Translations under genes and position numbers: made by a program
Assembly (NCBI GenBank): GCA_034003245.1
Contig: JAVEYY010000016.1
Coordinates: 25,233 to 89,232, forward strand
Length of the DNA: 64,000 nucleotides
Direction: 5' to 3'
Origin: Perlabentimonas sp034003245
GTDB lineage: Bacteria; Bacteroidota; Bacteroidia; Bacteroidales; Tenuifilaceae
Shown: positions 51,172-60,816 of the stretch, one piece after another
Layout: the number at the start of each line of letters is the position of its first letter
Position numbering within the stretch: the stretch's first letter is position 1
Notes under the pieces: model-generated
What the model was told of the DNA's origin: nothing
What the model saw: the letters and a program-made list of their open reading frames with translations, nothing else
Database searches by the model: none

Positions 51172-53587
51172 ATTTTTCGTTATTGCTTTAATTAGCATCG
51201 CGGCCTTCACAGCCAAGGCCAACTCTCAGGATTTTAAGTTTCAGGGAATTGTTATCGATTCCGATTCGCAGCAGGCCATCGAAGGGGTTGCCATTCAGGT
51301 AGTACCTGCGAATGCAGCAGGTAGAACGTTTACCGCTACAACCAATGCCAACGGCAGGTTTACGCTTATGCTACCTGCCAATAGCTACGAGTTCAGCCTA
51401 AGCATGATAGGTTATTCTCAATCGCAGCAAGTATTGGAAATTTCCAACGACACAGAGAGTTCCTTCGAACTCTCACCCCTACCCTTCTCGCTTGGCGAGG
51501 TGGTGGTATCGAGCTTTAGGGTAAACCGTAGCGTAAAGGAACTACCAACTCCACTGGCCGTGGTTGGAAAGTTCGACTACCAAAAGCACTCGAGTATAAC
51601 CCTATCGAACGTGCTGGCCAACGAACCGGGTATTGCCGTTGGAGGCGATGGTGTTTGGGCTACCAATATCAACATAAGGGGTTTTGCCGAGAACAGGCTG
51701 GTAACACTGGTCGACGGCTTTAGGGTTGAAACTGCAACCGACCTTACAGCTTCTCTATCGATGATTGATGTGAATGACGTTGAAAGAGTAGAAGTTATCA
51801 AGGGAGCTCAGTCGGTGCTTTATGGCACAGGTGCCATGGGCGGTATTGTAAATATCATCACCAAGGATGGCCATTTTGCCAGTCAACCCTATATCAACGG
51901 AAGTGTTATTGGGGGATTTGCCTCGGCCAACAGCAGCTACTCGGGCTACGCCAGCGTTAATACTGGTGGCGAAAGATGGTTCCTAAAAGCCAACGGAACA
52001 TTCACCGAAGCTCAAAACGTAAATACCCCAATGGGTGAACTGCCCAACAGCCAGTTTACCGCCAACAACTTTTCGGCTAAGCTGGGGTTTAAACCTTTAG
52101 ATAATCATATTTTTAAAGCACAATTCCAGCGATACTGGGCTACCGATGTGGGAATTCCCGGAGGAAGTGCATTCCCCGGCCCAGCCACTGCAAGCTATAG
52201 CGATATTGGCCGGCAGCTATTCTCGGCCAGCTACGAGGTGACCAGCATTTCCAATGCCCTATCATCATTAAAGCTAAGCTATTTCAATCAGTATATACTG
52301 CGCGATGTGCTTCTATTCCCCAATACAGTCACCGAGGCACCCGTTCCCATTGGAACCCAGCGTACCAGCCCACAGTACTTCACCCCAACGGGAGAGCATT
52401 TAACTAACGGGTTACAACTGCAAAGCACTTGGAATATTGGCGATAACAACACTCTAATTGCTGGTATTGATGCTTGGGAACGGCAACTTTACACCGAACG
52501 AGAAAAGTATATCAAGGTTGAGGTTTTTAATACCAGTGGCGACCTAATGGTAACCAATAATATTGTACGCGGCGAAACCCCTACACCCAAATCGACTTTT
52601 AGTACTGCTGGTATATTTGTGCAGAACGAAAGCCGATTGCTTGATGATAAGTTAACGCTTATTCTGGGCGGTAGAGCCGATGGTATTAGAACCAAAAATG
52701 AGCAGAACTTTGATGTTGACTACCTAATCATTAATGGCATTAGAAACGACTTGCCACCTAACCAGCGAACTACATTTGAAGCGGGTGAGCAAACGCTCTT
52801 CTCCTGGAGCGCTAACGCTGGAGTTCTTTTCACTGTAGCACCCGATATTGACCTGTCGGCAAACCTTGCCCGATCGTTTAGGGCACCATCGCTTGAGGAG
52901 AGCTTTAAGTTTATCGACTTAGGAAATATGGTGCTTTTAGGCAATCCATCGCTTAAATCGGAAAGTGGTTTTGCCACCGATCTAGGACTAAGGATTTGGA
53001 AACAAAACTTCACTGCACAGGTAGGCATTTTTGCCAACTGGATTGATAATATGATTGTGGAAACCCCTGGTGAATATACCTATACAATAAACACTGGCCC
53101 ATTGGAGGGTACTGAGGGTACACTTCCCGCCCTAGTGAATGCCAACGTAAGCAAAGCCAGGTTATATGGATACGATCTTAAGCTGCAGTACAAGGCAACA
53201 AAAGATATGGTTATTTTTGGTTCGGGAGCATATGTTAGAGGTGAAGACACAGAGGCTGGAACCAACTTGCCACAAATTCCACCACTAAGCGGGCGCTTTG
53301 GTTTACGATACAATCTCATTAAAATTGGAAGCCTTGAAGCTAGCATACTGGGCACCAGTAAGCAGGATAAGGTTGCAGAAGGCGAAACGGTAACCGATGG
53401 TTACCATAGGATTGATATGGCTGTTAGCACTAATCGCTTTAGCGTTGGCCTTACTAAGGTTCAACTTTTTGCTGGTGTCGATAATTTAACTAACAATAGC
53501 TACACCAACCACCTTTCGACCAACAGAGGCGCCATAAGCATTGAGCCTGGACGAAATATTTACCTAAGGGCTAGCATCTCATTCTAA
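51164..53587 (+). CDS. TonB-dependent receptor
   Basis: Predicted 807-residue outer-membrane transporter. Signal peptide (about 1-21), carboxypeptidase-regulatory-like domain (about 25-105), plug (about 118-235; VVVSSFRVNRSVKELPTP, INIRGFAENRLVTLVDG, VEVIKGAQSVLYGTGAMGGIVNI) and a 22-strand-type barrel ending in the aromatic strand YLRASISF. The plug resembles FepA/BtuB/CirA-like siderophore or cofactor receptors more than SusC. Translationally coupled to the TM1266-family gene and divergent from an ABC importer. A hairpin terminator follows. Confidence 0.92.
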   Translation: MNKFFVIALISIAAFTAKANSQDFKFQGIVIDSDSQQAIEGVAIQVVPANAAGRTFTATTNANGRFTLMLPANSYEFSLSMIGYSQSQQVLEISNDTESSFELSPLPFSLGEVVVSSFRVNRSVKELPTPLAVVGKFDYQKHSSITLSNVLANEPGIAVGGDGVWATNINIRGFAENRLVTLVDGFRVETATDLTASLSMIDVNDVERVEVIKGAQSVLYGTGAMGGIVNIITKDGHFASQPYINGSVIGGFASANSSYSGYASVNTGGERWFLKANGTFTEAQNVNTPMGELPNSQFTANNFSAKLGFKPLDNHIFKAQFQRYWATDVGIPGGSAFPGPATASYSDIGRQLFSASYEVTSISNALSSLKLSYFNQYILRDVLLFPNTVTEAPVPIGTQRTSPQYFTPTGEHLTNGLQLQSTWNIGDNNTLIAGIDAWERQLYTEREKYIKVEVFNTSGDLMVTNNIVRGETPTPKSTFSTAGIFVQNESRLLDDKLTLILGGRADGIRTKNEQNFDVDYLIINGIRNDLPPNQRTTFEAGEQTLFSWSANAGVLFTVAPDIDLSANLARSFRAPSLEESFKFIDLGNMVLLGNPSLKSESGFATDLGLRIWKQNFTAQVGIFANWIDNMIVETPGEYTYTINTGPLEGTEGTLPALVNANVSKARLYGYDLKLQYKATKDMVIFGSGAYVRGEDTEAGTNLPQIPPLSGRFGLRYNLIKIGSLEASILGTSKQDKVAEGETVTDGYHRIDMAVSTNRFSVGLTKVQLFAGVDNLTNNSYTNHLSTNRGAISIEPGRNIYLRASISF

Positions 53588-53637
53588 ACTTTTAAAAAAT
53601 CGGTAACGTATTATTTTGGGTAACTCTCTTTGATATT

Positions 53638-53675
53638 AACGGTGCGCTTGTCTGCTACAGGCGCACCGTTTTCCT
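53638..53675 (+). terminator. Rho-independent terminator of the TonB receptor operon
   Basis: AACGGTGCGC pairs perfectly with GCGCACCGTT (10-bp stem) around a 13-base loop, then T-rich sequence. Confidence 0.8.
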
Positions 53676-53722
53676 TTTAAAGAGACTGAACATGCAGCAT
53701 ATCAACATAAGGAGGAGAAATG

Positions 53723-55237
53723 TTACAAAATCTCCCACGGGTTTTCGCTATCGGCAAAATGCCGAACTGTTTGGTAAATCAGCTTTACCATATCCTGCAT
53801 TCCCTCAATCGATAGTTTTTCGGGGGTATCGGAGGATTTGTGGTAATCGTTATGCATTCCGGTTGTAATAAGGTACGCAGGCAAACCACGATTATCGAAA
53901 TGGTAATGATCGGAAAGGGTGAATAGTGAAATCCCGGCCAGCGATTCCGAGTCGATGACAATGGTGGAATCGGAATTTACAGTTTGCATGCTCTCACTAA
54001 ATTCCTTTAGTCGATTACTTCCTCCTAAGTAAACTGATTTTTTTGCTTCTGACTGCTTACCCAAACGGCCCACCATATCCAGATTTAGCATCACCGTAGT
54101 GTTTTCAACAGGGAATAAGGGATTATTGTAATAGTGCTGAGAGCCTAAAAGCCCTATCTCCTCGGCGCTGAAACCTGCAAATACAATATTTCTATTGGGC
54201 ATATACCCGTTCTGGTAATCATTTGCCAGTAAACGGGCCACCTCAATCATTACGGCAGTGCCGGAAGCGTTATCGTCGGCACCGGGAAACCAGCGTTGCC
54301 CTTCGGGGGTAAGATGGTCGAAGTGAGCGCCTAGAATAACGCTTTGCTGATTTATTCTGGCTGCTGGAATAAACCCTATAACGTTTTGTGTAGGTATTGT
54401 ATCGTTTAGGAAATGATAGTCGAACTTAACTATAGAATTTACAGCTGGTCTCCCCTTAGGCTCCTTACTCTGTAACCTTTTCCAAATATTTAATGGTTTT
54501 TCCCGCAGCAGATACTCTGCTAAATCGTCGGAAATAAGCAGCTGTGGAATGGGATCACCAAAGCGAGCAAAGAAGCGGCTTAAGGGTTTTGGCTTTTCAT
54601 CGGCAACTCTATACTGTATGCTGTTATGATTATCGCTAAGCTGCTGCGAGATGTAAAAGAACTGCTTGCTGCTCGAGGGGTTAGCCACCATTACCATGGC
54701 ACAACCTTTACTTTTGGCATGTTCCTCAACCTTCATTCCAGCAACGCGAAGGTTATTCGACAGGATTAGCAATGCTTTGCCCTTTAGATCAAGACTATCA
54801 ATCTCGTCGTACTCTCCAAGTCCACCAAAAACCACCTCATACTCTATATTTTTTGCTGGGTCGGGCCCAAGGTTCAAAAAATCGCGCCCATACTCAAAGA
54901 TTCTATGGGGTGTTACCAGTGTTCGCTGCAAGGGAACCGTTTGTACTATATTGTAATGCTGATAGTAAGGATAATGGGAGTAAGATGAGTAAACGGATAA
55001 TCCCAGCGAACCGTAAATTGAATCGATATACTGCGATGCCATGTGATCGTGTCCGGTAACAGTGCTGCGCCCATACAATCGAGGAGAGCATAAATACTCG
55101 ATATGCTGCCTTAGGGCATTGGTAATAGCATCACTATCAATCTCCGATTTAAAAACCTCCTGTCCGCTGGAGTATCTTGGGACAAGAAAAATGCTCAATA
55201 TCAATATATAGATGTAACGATATGGTGTAAATCTCAT
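53723..55237 (-). CDS. M28-family zinc peptidase
   Basis: Predicted 504-residue secreted aminopeptidase or carboxypeptidase. An N-terminal hydrophobic signal (cleaved near SSGQ) precedes a PA-type insert and the M28 catalytic domain from about residue 285. Zinc and catalytic residues are in GAHFDHL, PGADDNASGTAVM, AGFSAEEIGLLGS, NLDMVGRLG and a late DYHKSSDTPEKL. Length and order fit bacterial M28 enzymes. Single gene, likely peptide scavenging, which fits an amino-acid-fermenting lifestyle. Confidence 0.9.
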   Translation of the reverse strand: MRFTPYRYIYILILSIFLVPRYSSGQEVFKSEIDSDAITNALRQHIEYLCSPRLYGRSTVTGHDHMASQYIDSIYGSLGLSVYSSYSHYPYYQHYNIVQTVPLQRTLVTPHRIFEYGRDFLNLGPDPAKNIEYEVVFGGLGEYDEIDSLDLKGKALLILSNNLRVAGMKVEEHAKSKGCAMVMVANPSSSKQFFYISQQLSDNHNSIQYRVADEKPKPLSRFFARFGDPIPQLLISDDLAEYLLREKPLNIWKRLQSKEPKGRPAVNSIVKFDYHFLNDTIPTQNVIGFIPAARINQQSVILGAHFDHLTPEGQRWFPGADDNASGTAVMIEVARLLANDYQNGYMPNRNIVFAGFSAEEIGLLGSQHYYNNPLFPVENTTVMLNLDMVGRLGKQSEAKKSVYLGGSNRLKEFSESMQTVNSDSTIVIDSESLAGISLFTLSDHYHFDNRGLPAYLITTGMHNDYHKSSDTPEKLSIEGMQDMVKLIYQTVRHFADSENPWEIL

Positions 55238-55295
55238 TGTATGAAATTTCAGTAAAAAGACAGTTTATTAACAAATACCCTACCAACCCAGCTTA

Positions 55296-57653
55296 CTAAT
55301 CAACAATTAAATGCTTGTATTTATTGTAAAGAAACGAAATTACTAGCAGTAGAACACCAAGCGACAGCAAAACAATGGTTTTGGATATGGTTTCGAGATG
55401 GGCAATATCGTACAGGAAAAGCTTTACCAGCGTTACGGCAAACAGAACCATTGAACCTATTCGCAGATGTTGTCGCTTTTTCCACAAGCCCAGAGCCACC
55501 ATTACCAGAGCATACACGCCCCACAAAATGCTTAACCCCAGCTTATACGATTGTGTTGAATGCACCAAATCCATCCAGCTAATTAGCTCGCTGCTGGCTA
55601 TCCACACCATGCTAACATGCAGGGCCATTTCGAGGGCAATAAAAAAACGTTTATGTAGCCCATTCCCCCTAACCAGCCTGTAACTCGCTGCAAGCATCGC
55701 ACCTAAAAACACAAAGGAGATATAGCGAATACCAATATTCCACTTGCTAATGCTGTAGTAATGTGCCAGATTTTGCTCCAAATAGCTATCCCTTAACGCG
55801 CTAAGCTGATAAAGTCCAATTACCAAAAAAACGGTTAAAGCCAGTGTATTAAAAGCAAGTATCAACCGATTAACACTCAACTTGCGAACTCTACTAGCAG
55901 CAAAAAATGTGAGTGCAGCAAAGAATAGCAATGAGTAATTAATTAACCAAACTATTTTGTATCGATAGATATCGGTGTTTTTAACAACCTCCTCAAAACC
56001 CTCCTCATTGGGAGGAAGTAGAATTGTAGAATCGGCATAAAGCTGGCTAAAGTATGTTGATATCTCGAGCGCAAATGTAAAGTAGACTGTGGTTAGAAAT
56101 ATTGTTGGAAGTGCAAATTCGGCAAATTGCTCCAGCGAAACTGATCTATACTTTGGAGCCAGGTATTTAGAGCTATTTCTTAAAGCATTAATAAATGCAA
56201 ACAGCCCAATGGTAATTATCGATGTAACAAATGCCCAGTTGAAAATTGGCTCAATCCTAGTGCTAAGGATATCGGGATTAAGCCCATAGTACACCTCGCT
56301 CCAGTCGTGTACTAGGCTACCAAAGGCCAGCATGATAAGCGGAAAAGCCAGCTTCTCGTAAAACCCAACGCCTCTGGTTCGTCCAATCCAGAAAAGGATT
56401 GCAGCCTCGCCAGCCCACAGCAGCGTAACCCAGTTCCCGTTTAGCTGAACGGGAACGGCAATGGTTAAAAACACCAGAACCAACCCGAGCACAAAGTAAA
56501 ACAGGTTACGATCGGTAAGCTTCTGCCAGTAGAGGAGCAGACCAACCATTGAGTGGACAAAAGCATTTGCAAGGGTAAACAGGCCCAGCTGGTTTCCCGT
56601 CTCAAACCTCTCCGACAGCATGGCATAACCTATAAAGTATAGGATAAAAGAGTTAAGTAGAAGAAGTACTATATCGGAAACGTTAAACTTATCCTTCCTA
56701 ATCAGCTTAAACACCAAAAAGGTTAAGTAGAAAACCACAAAGAAGATGCATAAAAATATTGCTGCCATCGAAAAGTGCTCTGCAACCCTATACTTGAACA
56801 GCATCCAACCCGTAAAGGCTACCCAGGTTATCCCAAAGGAGGTAAAGTACACCGATTTCCAGTACTTCTTCACGCTAATTACCAAAATCCCAATGTTAAT
56901 TATGGCCATGTAGGCAAACAGCACCTCCACCCTACCCGACCCGTCGCTGAGCAGCAAAGGAATTGCGTAGGCACCAACCAATCCAATATGGGCAATAACC
57001 TGCTGGTTATACCTCAGCGCAGCAGCCACGGTGAACGCTGTAAAGATAAGCATCAGCGCAAACGACAGACTTTGCGAGTACAAATCGTAGAAGTTGTACG
57101 CCACAAAGGTTATAAAGTACATAATGGCCATGGACCCGCTAAGTAGCACGGCGCTGTAGCTCTCGTACTTGCGCTTAAGATTTAGGGCAATACCCAGCAG
57201 TGCAATTCCAAAAAGATATCCAAGAATAATTCTAATCGTTGGGCTCAGATACTGATGCTCTATAGCGTAACGTGCTCCAATACCCACACCAACTATGGTG
57301 ATTAGAATCCCAATTTTGCTGATAATGCTCTCGCCAATGTACCGTTCGAGGTTAAGCCTGCTCTTTCCTTTGGCATAATCCGATGTATCATCTTTTGCTA
57401 TTTCGGTTTTGGGAGTTTGCTCCAAACGATGAGAATGCATTTGCTGCTGTGCACCATCTTTTACTGGTTGACTTTCTGCTTGTGTATCCTGCAATTTTAA
57501 GTTATCAGTCGAATAGATAGATTCCTCTTCTCCCTTAAGTAAAAACACTTCGGTGCTTAGCTCACGAATTTGTTGCGAAAGATCCTCCTGCTTTTTAATC
57601 AGGCTCTCCAATCTATCAATAAGATGATTTACTCTGTCGTTATTCTGAGTCAT
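55296..57653 (-). CDS. DUF2339-family polytopic membrane protein
   Basis: Predicted 785-residue inner-membrane protein. An N-terminal cytosolic coiled coil (about residues 5-45) and a Lys/Gln-rich linker are followed by the ESIISKIGILITIVGVGIGARYAIEH segment typical of DUF2339, then more than twenty hydrophobic helices. Function is unknown. It ends with an LLLVISFLYNKYKH helix. Divergent from the tryptophanase gene. Confidence 0.83.
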   Translation of the reverse strand: MTQNNDRVNHLIDRLESLIKKQEDLSQQIRELSTEVFLLKGEEESIYSTDNLKLQDTQAESQPVKDGAQQQMHSHRLEQTPKTEIAKDDTSDYAKGKSRLNLERYIGESIISKIGILITIVGVGIGARYAIEHQYLSPTIRIILGYLFGIALLGIALNLKRKYESYSAVLLSGSMAIMYFITFVAYNFYDLYSQSLSFALMLIFTAFTVAAALRYNQQVIAHIGLVGAYAIPLLLSDGSGRVEVLFAYMAIINIGILVISVKKYWKSVYFTSFGITWVAFTGWMLFKYRVAEHFSMAAIFLCIFFVVFYLTFLVFKLIRKDKFNVSDIVLLLLNSFILYFIGYAMLSERFETGNQLGLFTLANAFVHSMVGLLLYWQKLTDRNLFYFVLGLVLVFLTIAVPVQLNGNWVTLLWAGEAAILFWIGRTRGVGFYEKLAFPLIMLAFGSLVHDWSEVYYGLNPDILSTRIEPIFNWAFVTSIITIGLFAFINALRNSSKYLAPKYRSVSLEQFAEFALPTIFLTTVYFTFALEISTYFSQLYADSTILLPPNEEGFEEVVKNTDIYRYKIVWLINYSLLFFAALTFFAASRVRKLSVNRLILAFNTLALTVFLVIGLYQLSALRDSYLEQNLAHYYSISKWNIGIRYISFVFLGAMLAASYRLVRGNGLHKRFFIALEMALHVSMVWIASSELISWMDLVHSTQSYKLGLSILWGVYALVMVALGLWKKRQHLRIGSMVLFAVTLVKLFLYDIAHLETISKTIVLLSLGVLLLVISFLYNKYKHLIVD

Positions 57654-57741
57654 TGTGGATTATAAGTTTCGGGTTCGCAGTTTTCAATATCAAATTTACC
57701 CTAATTTTTCATTTTTGTGTAATAGTTAAAACCTTTTTCCA

Positions 57742-57749
57742 TAAATTTG
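57742..57749 (+). promoter_or_regulatory. Putative -7 element of tnaA
   Basis: TAAATTTG fits TAnnTTTG. The nearest TTTTTG lies 24 bases upstream, longer than ideal. It implies a leader of about 180 bases before the tnaA ATG. Confidence 0.4.
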
Positions 57750-57769
57750 CGGTGATATAGTCACTCCGA

Positions 57770-57850
57770 ATGAATGTACTTAAAGTCATATCAAACCTTG
57801 CACTGCACGTGTATCGCAATATCAAGAATCGCGACACCTTCCACTTTTAA
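57770..57850 (+). CDS. Possible 26-codon leader peptide upstream of tnaA
   Basis: A short frame, starting MNVLKVISNLALHVY and ending FHF-stop, lies between the putative promoter and tnaA. Size and position resemble TnaC of E. coli (24 codons, starting MNIL), but the essential Trp and terminal Pro of TnaC are absent. Its stop overlaps an ATG (TAATG) that opens a 27-codon extension in frame with tnaA and contains one Trp and one Pro. A regulatory leader is possible, chance is also possible. Confidence 0.25.
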   Translation: MNVLKVISNLALHVYRNIKNRDTFHF

Positions 57851-57930
57851 TGGCTAGCCGACTAGCCTGGCAACACCCTTTTCAACATCATTTCCTTTTC
57901 ACTAAAATTCATTCTAAAATTATAATTGCT

Positions 57931-59304
57931 ATGGAATTACCATTTGCAGAATCGTATAAGATTAAGATGGTTGAAACCATCCGTCGAAGCACCCGCACCG
58001 AGCGTGAGGAGTGGATTAAAACCGCCAAGTATAACCTGTTCAACCTTAAAAGCGATCAAGTCTTCATTGATTTGCTCACCGACTCGGGCACAGGCGCCAT
58101 GAGCGACCGCCAGTGGAGCGCTATGATGATGGGCGATGAGAGCTACGCCGGCGCATCATCGTACTACAACCTGAAGAATGCCATAAAGAATATTCTGGGT
58201 TTCGACTACTTTATGCCGACCCACCAGGGTCGTGCTGCCGAAAACGTGCTATTCTCGGCGCTGGTTAAGGAGGGAGATTATATCCCCGGCAACTCACATT
58301 TCGATACCACCAAGGGGCATATCGAGTTTCGTAAGGCGCACGCGGTGGATTTAACCATCGATATTGCCAGCGATACGGAGGCATACCATCCATTTAAGGG
58401 TAATGTTGATATTAATAAGCTGGAGAAGTACATGGCCGAGAATGCGGCCAAAGTGCCATTTATTATTGTTACGGTAACCAACAATACCGCCGGTGGCCAG
58501 CCCGTATCGATGGAGTGTTTGCGCGAGGTGAGGCGCGTTGCCGATAAGCACAGCAAGCCCGTTCTGTTCGACTCGGCTCGCTTTGCCGAGAACGCCTACT
58601 TTATTAAAACCCGCGAGAAGGGTTACGAGAACAAAACCGTGAAGGAGATTGTGAAGGAGATGTTCTCGTACGCCGACTACATGACCATGAGCAGCAAGAA
58701 GGACGCCATTGTGAATATCGGCGGATTTATCGCCATGCGCTCGCAGGAGGTTTGGCGCCAGTGTTCAACCTACAATATTATGTTCGAGGGGTACGTAACC
58801 TACGGCGGTATGTCGGGTCGCGATATGAACGCCCTATCGGTTGGTCTCGACGAGGGAACCGAGTTCGAGTACCTCGAAACCCGCATTAAGCAGGTTGAAT
58901 ATCTTGGCAACAGGCTTAAGGAGTTTGGTATCCCATACCAGACACCTGCCGGTGGTCATGCCATATTTGTTGATGCCAACAAGATTCTACCCAACGTACC
59001 CAAGGAGCAGTTCCGTGCGCAAACGCTTGCCATTGAGCTTTACCTAGAAGCTGGTATTAGAGGTGTTGAGATTGGGGCCCTACTGGCCGACCGCGACCCC
59101 ATTACCCGCGAGAACCGTTTCCCCAAGCTGGAGCTGCTGCGATTGGCCATCCCACGCCGCACCTACACCAATAACCATATGGATGTAATTGCTGTGGCGC
59201 TGAAGAATGTATTCGACAGGCGCGATAGCATAAAAGCTGGGCTAAAAATACTATGGGAAGCGCCCATTATGAGGCACTTTACCGTGGAGTTGGATAAGGC
59301 TTAA
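57931..59304 (+). CDS. tnaA: Tryptophanase
   Basis: The 457-residue PLP enzyme splits L-tryptophan to indole, pyruvate and ammonia. The PLP lysine lies in SSKKDA. Other family motifs are FIDLLTDSGTGAMS, PTHQGRAAEN, TNNTAGGQPVSM and DSARFAENAYFI. Tryptophanase is favoured over tyrosine phenol-lyase because it keeps FDTTKGH (E. coli FDTTQGH; TPL has FTTTRYH) and VEIGALL (TPL has MERG). The frame is open from 57850; ATG 57931 gives the family N-terminus. Its codon use looks richer in C/G-ending codons than its neighbours, suggesting high expression. Confidence 0.92.
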   Translation: MELPFAESYKIKMVETIRRSTRTEREEWIKTAKYNLFNLKSDQVFIDLLTDSGTGAMSDRQWSAMMMGDESYAGASSYYNLKNAIKNILGFDYFMPTHQGRAAENVLFSALVKEGDYIPGNSHFDTTKGHIEFRKAHAVDLTIDIASDTEAYHPFKGNVDINKLEKYMAENAAKVPFIIVTVTNNTAGGQPVSMECLREVRRVADKHSKPVLFDSARFAENAYFIKTREKGYENKTVKEIVKEMFSYADYMTMSSKKDAIVNIGGFIAMRSQEVWRQCSTYNIMFEGYVTYGGMSGRDMNALSVGLDEGTEFEYLETRIKQVEYLGNRLKEFGIPYQTPAGGHAIFVDANKILPNVPKEQFRAQTLAIELYLEAGIRGVEIGALLADRDPITRENRFPKLELLRLAIPRRTYTNNHMDVIAVALKNVFDRRDSIKAGLKILWEAPIMRHFTVELDKA

Positions 59305-59315
59305 GAAAACAATAC

Positions 59316-59486
59316 GAGTAGGCTGTCTGTAAAGTGGCGTTGTGAAACTCTGAGAGACCTTCCAGCCTGTCGGCAGACAGGCGTGACTTTTGTGCAACAA
59401 ATAATTAAATGTGACACAAAGAAACTCAAAGAAGGCTTAAAGAGTCACAAAGCAAATACAAACTTCACTTTACAGACAGCCTACTC
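59316..59486. mobile_element. MITE-like element with perfect 21-bp terminal inverted repeats
   Basis: The 171-bp segment begins with AGTAGGCTGTCTGTAAAG (within a 21-bp perfect inverted repeat, 59316-59336) and ends with its complement (59466-59486). The 129-base interior has no transposase and includes a small CCTGTC-GGCA-GACAGG hairpin. Such perfect ends with no coding content are typical of non-autonomous DNA transposons. No clear target-site duplication was seen. It lies 12 bases after the tnaA stop. Confidence 0.7.
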
Positions 59487-59530
59487 TTTACTAGACAACT
59501 TTTGTCGGGAATTCAAGAGAGCTTCACAAG

Positions 59531-60340
59531 CTAGCCAAGCAGTTTACCCATCCGTTTTGCAATAAATCCATTGGCAAACTTTGGGCTTATCCTGTAGATA
59601 AAGTCCATAAACTTGGCGTCGGGGCCTATGAGCGCCCGGTACTTATTCTTCTCCATGGCATCCAGGATTAGATCTGCAGCTTTGGATGCCGGCAGGGTTT
59701 TCATTCCGCTCCTTTTCTGTTCCCCCTCGGCCATCTTGGGCATCTCAATTCCGGAGTTAGTGGTAATATTGGTTGCTATAGCTCCTGGGAAGACTACTGT
59801 TACATGTACATTCGTATTCATTAGCTCGGCCTACATAGCTTCGGTAAATAGCTTTACGGCCGACTTGGCTGCCCCGTAGATGCTTTGTCCCGGAACAGGC
59901 AAAAATCCGCCCATACTGGATACATTAAGGATATGCGCTTCGGGACGTTTCAAGAAATGTGGCAGAAACGATTTCACCATATATAATGTGCCATCGAAAT
60001 TCACTCTGAACACCCTATCGATATCATTGTAGCTAAGATCGTTGACCCGCACAAAAGGCTGAATAATTCCAGCATTGTTTATTACCCCATCCACGCTACC
60101 ATGCCTCCCGATTACCTGGTCGGGTAGCGCCTCAACGGCTTGCTTGTCGGTAATGTTAACAATATGGGTAGATACTTTACTGGCATTGTCGCCAGCAAGT
60201 TTCACGGTCTCCAGCAATGCCCCTTCGTTAATATCAACGGCAGCAACCCTTGCCCCACGGGCAAGGAGCGATAGCACCAGCTCGCGGCCAATACCGCTGC
60301 CGCCACCTGTCACAACTATGGTTTTACCTTGTACCTTCAT
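59531..60340 (-). pseudogene. Short-chain dehydrogenase/reductase gene interrupted by an in-frame amber codon
   Basis: A complete SDR of about 269 codons: Rossmann TGGGSGIG near the N-terminus, NNAG, the catalytic NVSS and YGAAK segment, and a C-terminal VVFPGAIATNI segment. A TAG codon at 59831-59833 splits it after residue 169 (following TEAM), while the same frame continues with AELMNTNVHVTVVFPGA. Family members usually have a Tyr, Gln or similar residue there, so one base change explains it. Both halves otherwise look intact, implying recent inactivation or a sequencing error. Alternatively the downstream part could restart at the ATG ending at 59821. Confidence 0.85.
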
Positions 60341-60816
60341 ATATTATGATTTACTGTTTATTTTATACTCATTAATGCTAAAACAAATCTGTATCGATAT
60401 TGTTCCAGATAATCATCGGTTTACTAATGTTTCTACTGATTTACACACTGTCCGATTAATACTTCCATTTACTTCAACAATACCTACCAATTATGGTGTG
60501 TAAGCTTGCTGCAGCCTGCATACAGCTGGCGGGGCAGGTTGTGTCACTGCCTGCTAGACAGGTCTGTGCCTCCCCCGCCTCTGGCGGGGCAAGATGTGTC
60601 TCTGTGCTGTGTCTCGGAAACCGACGCTTTTTGGAGGTTGACGAGATCTCTGTGTTACTGTGTTACTAATTAAGATTAAATTGTATACCCTATAAAAAAA
60701 TATATATGCTATTTTTGCAGCCCTTTACCCGATGTATAAACTTTTTACCCCTTTGAGGTGTTACCTACACGATATCTTTTACATGGTTCATCCAAAGCGG
60801 ATAGTATTCCAGAAAA
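60341..60816. other. Intergenic region with dispersed hairpin repeat
   Basis: 60530-60665 repeats the CCCCGCC-TCT-GGCGGGG hairpin and TCTCTGTG run seen at 19.48-19.56 kb, and holds CGACGCTTTTTGGAGG, which recurs at 62320. TATTTTTG at 60710-60717 is a possible -7 box for the MATE gene 100 bases further on. No gene seen. Confidence 0.55.

Noticed and set aside
57931..59304. Tyrosine phenol-lyase instead of tryptophanase
   Set aside because: The FDTT segment and VEIG motif follow tryptophanase; the Thr and Arg typical of the phenol-lyase at these positions are absent.
59531..60340. Read-through or pyrrolysine decoding of the amber codon in the SDR gene
   Set aside because: Nothing in the window supports a suppressor system, and the codon lies at a position usually filled by an ordinary residue. 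A nonsense mutation is simpler.
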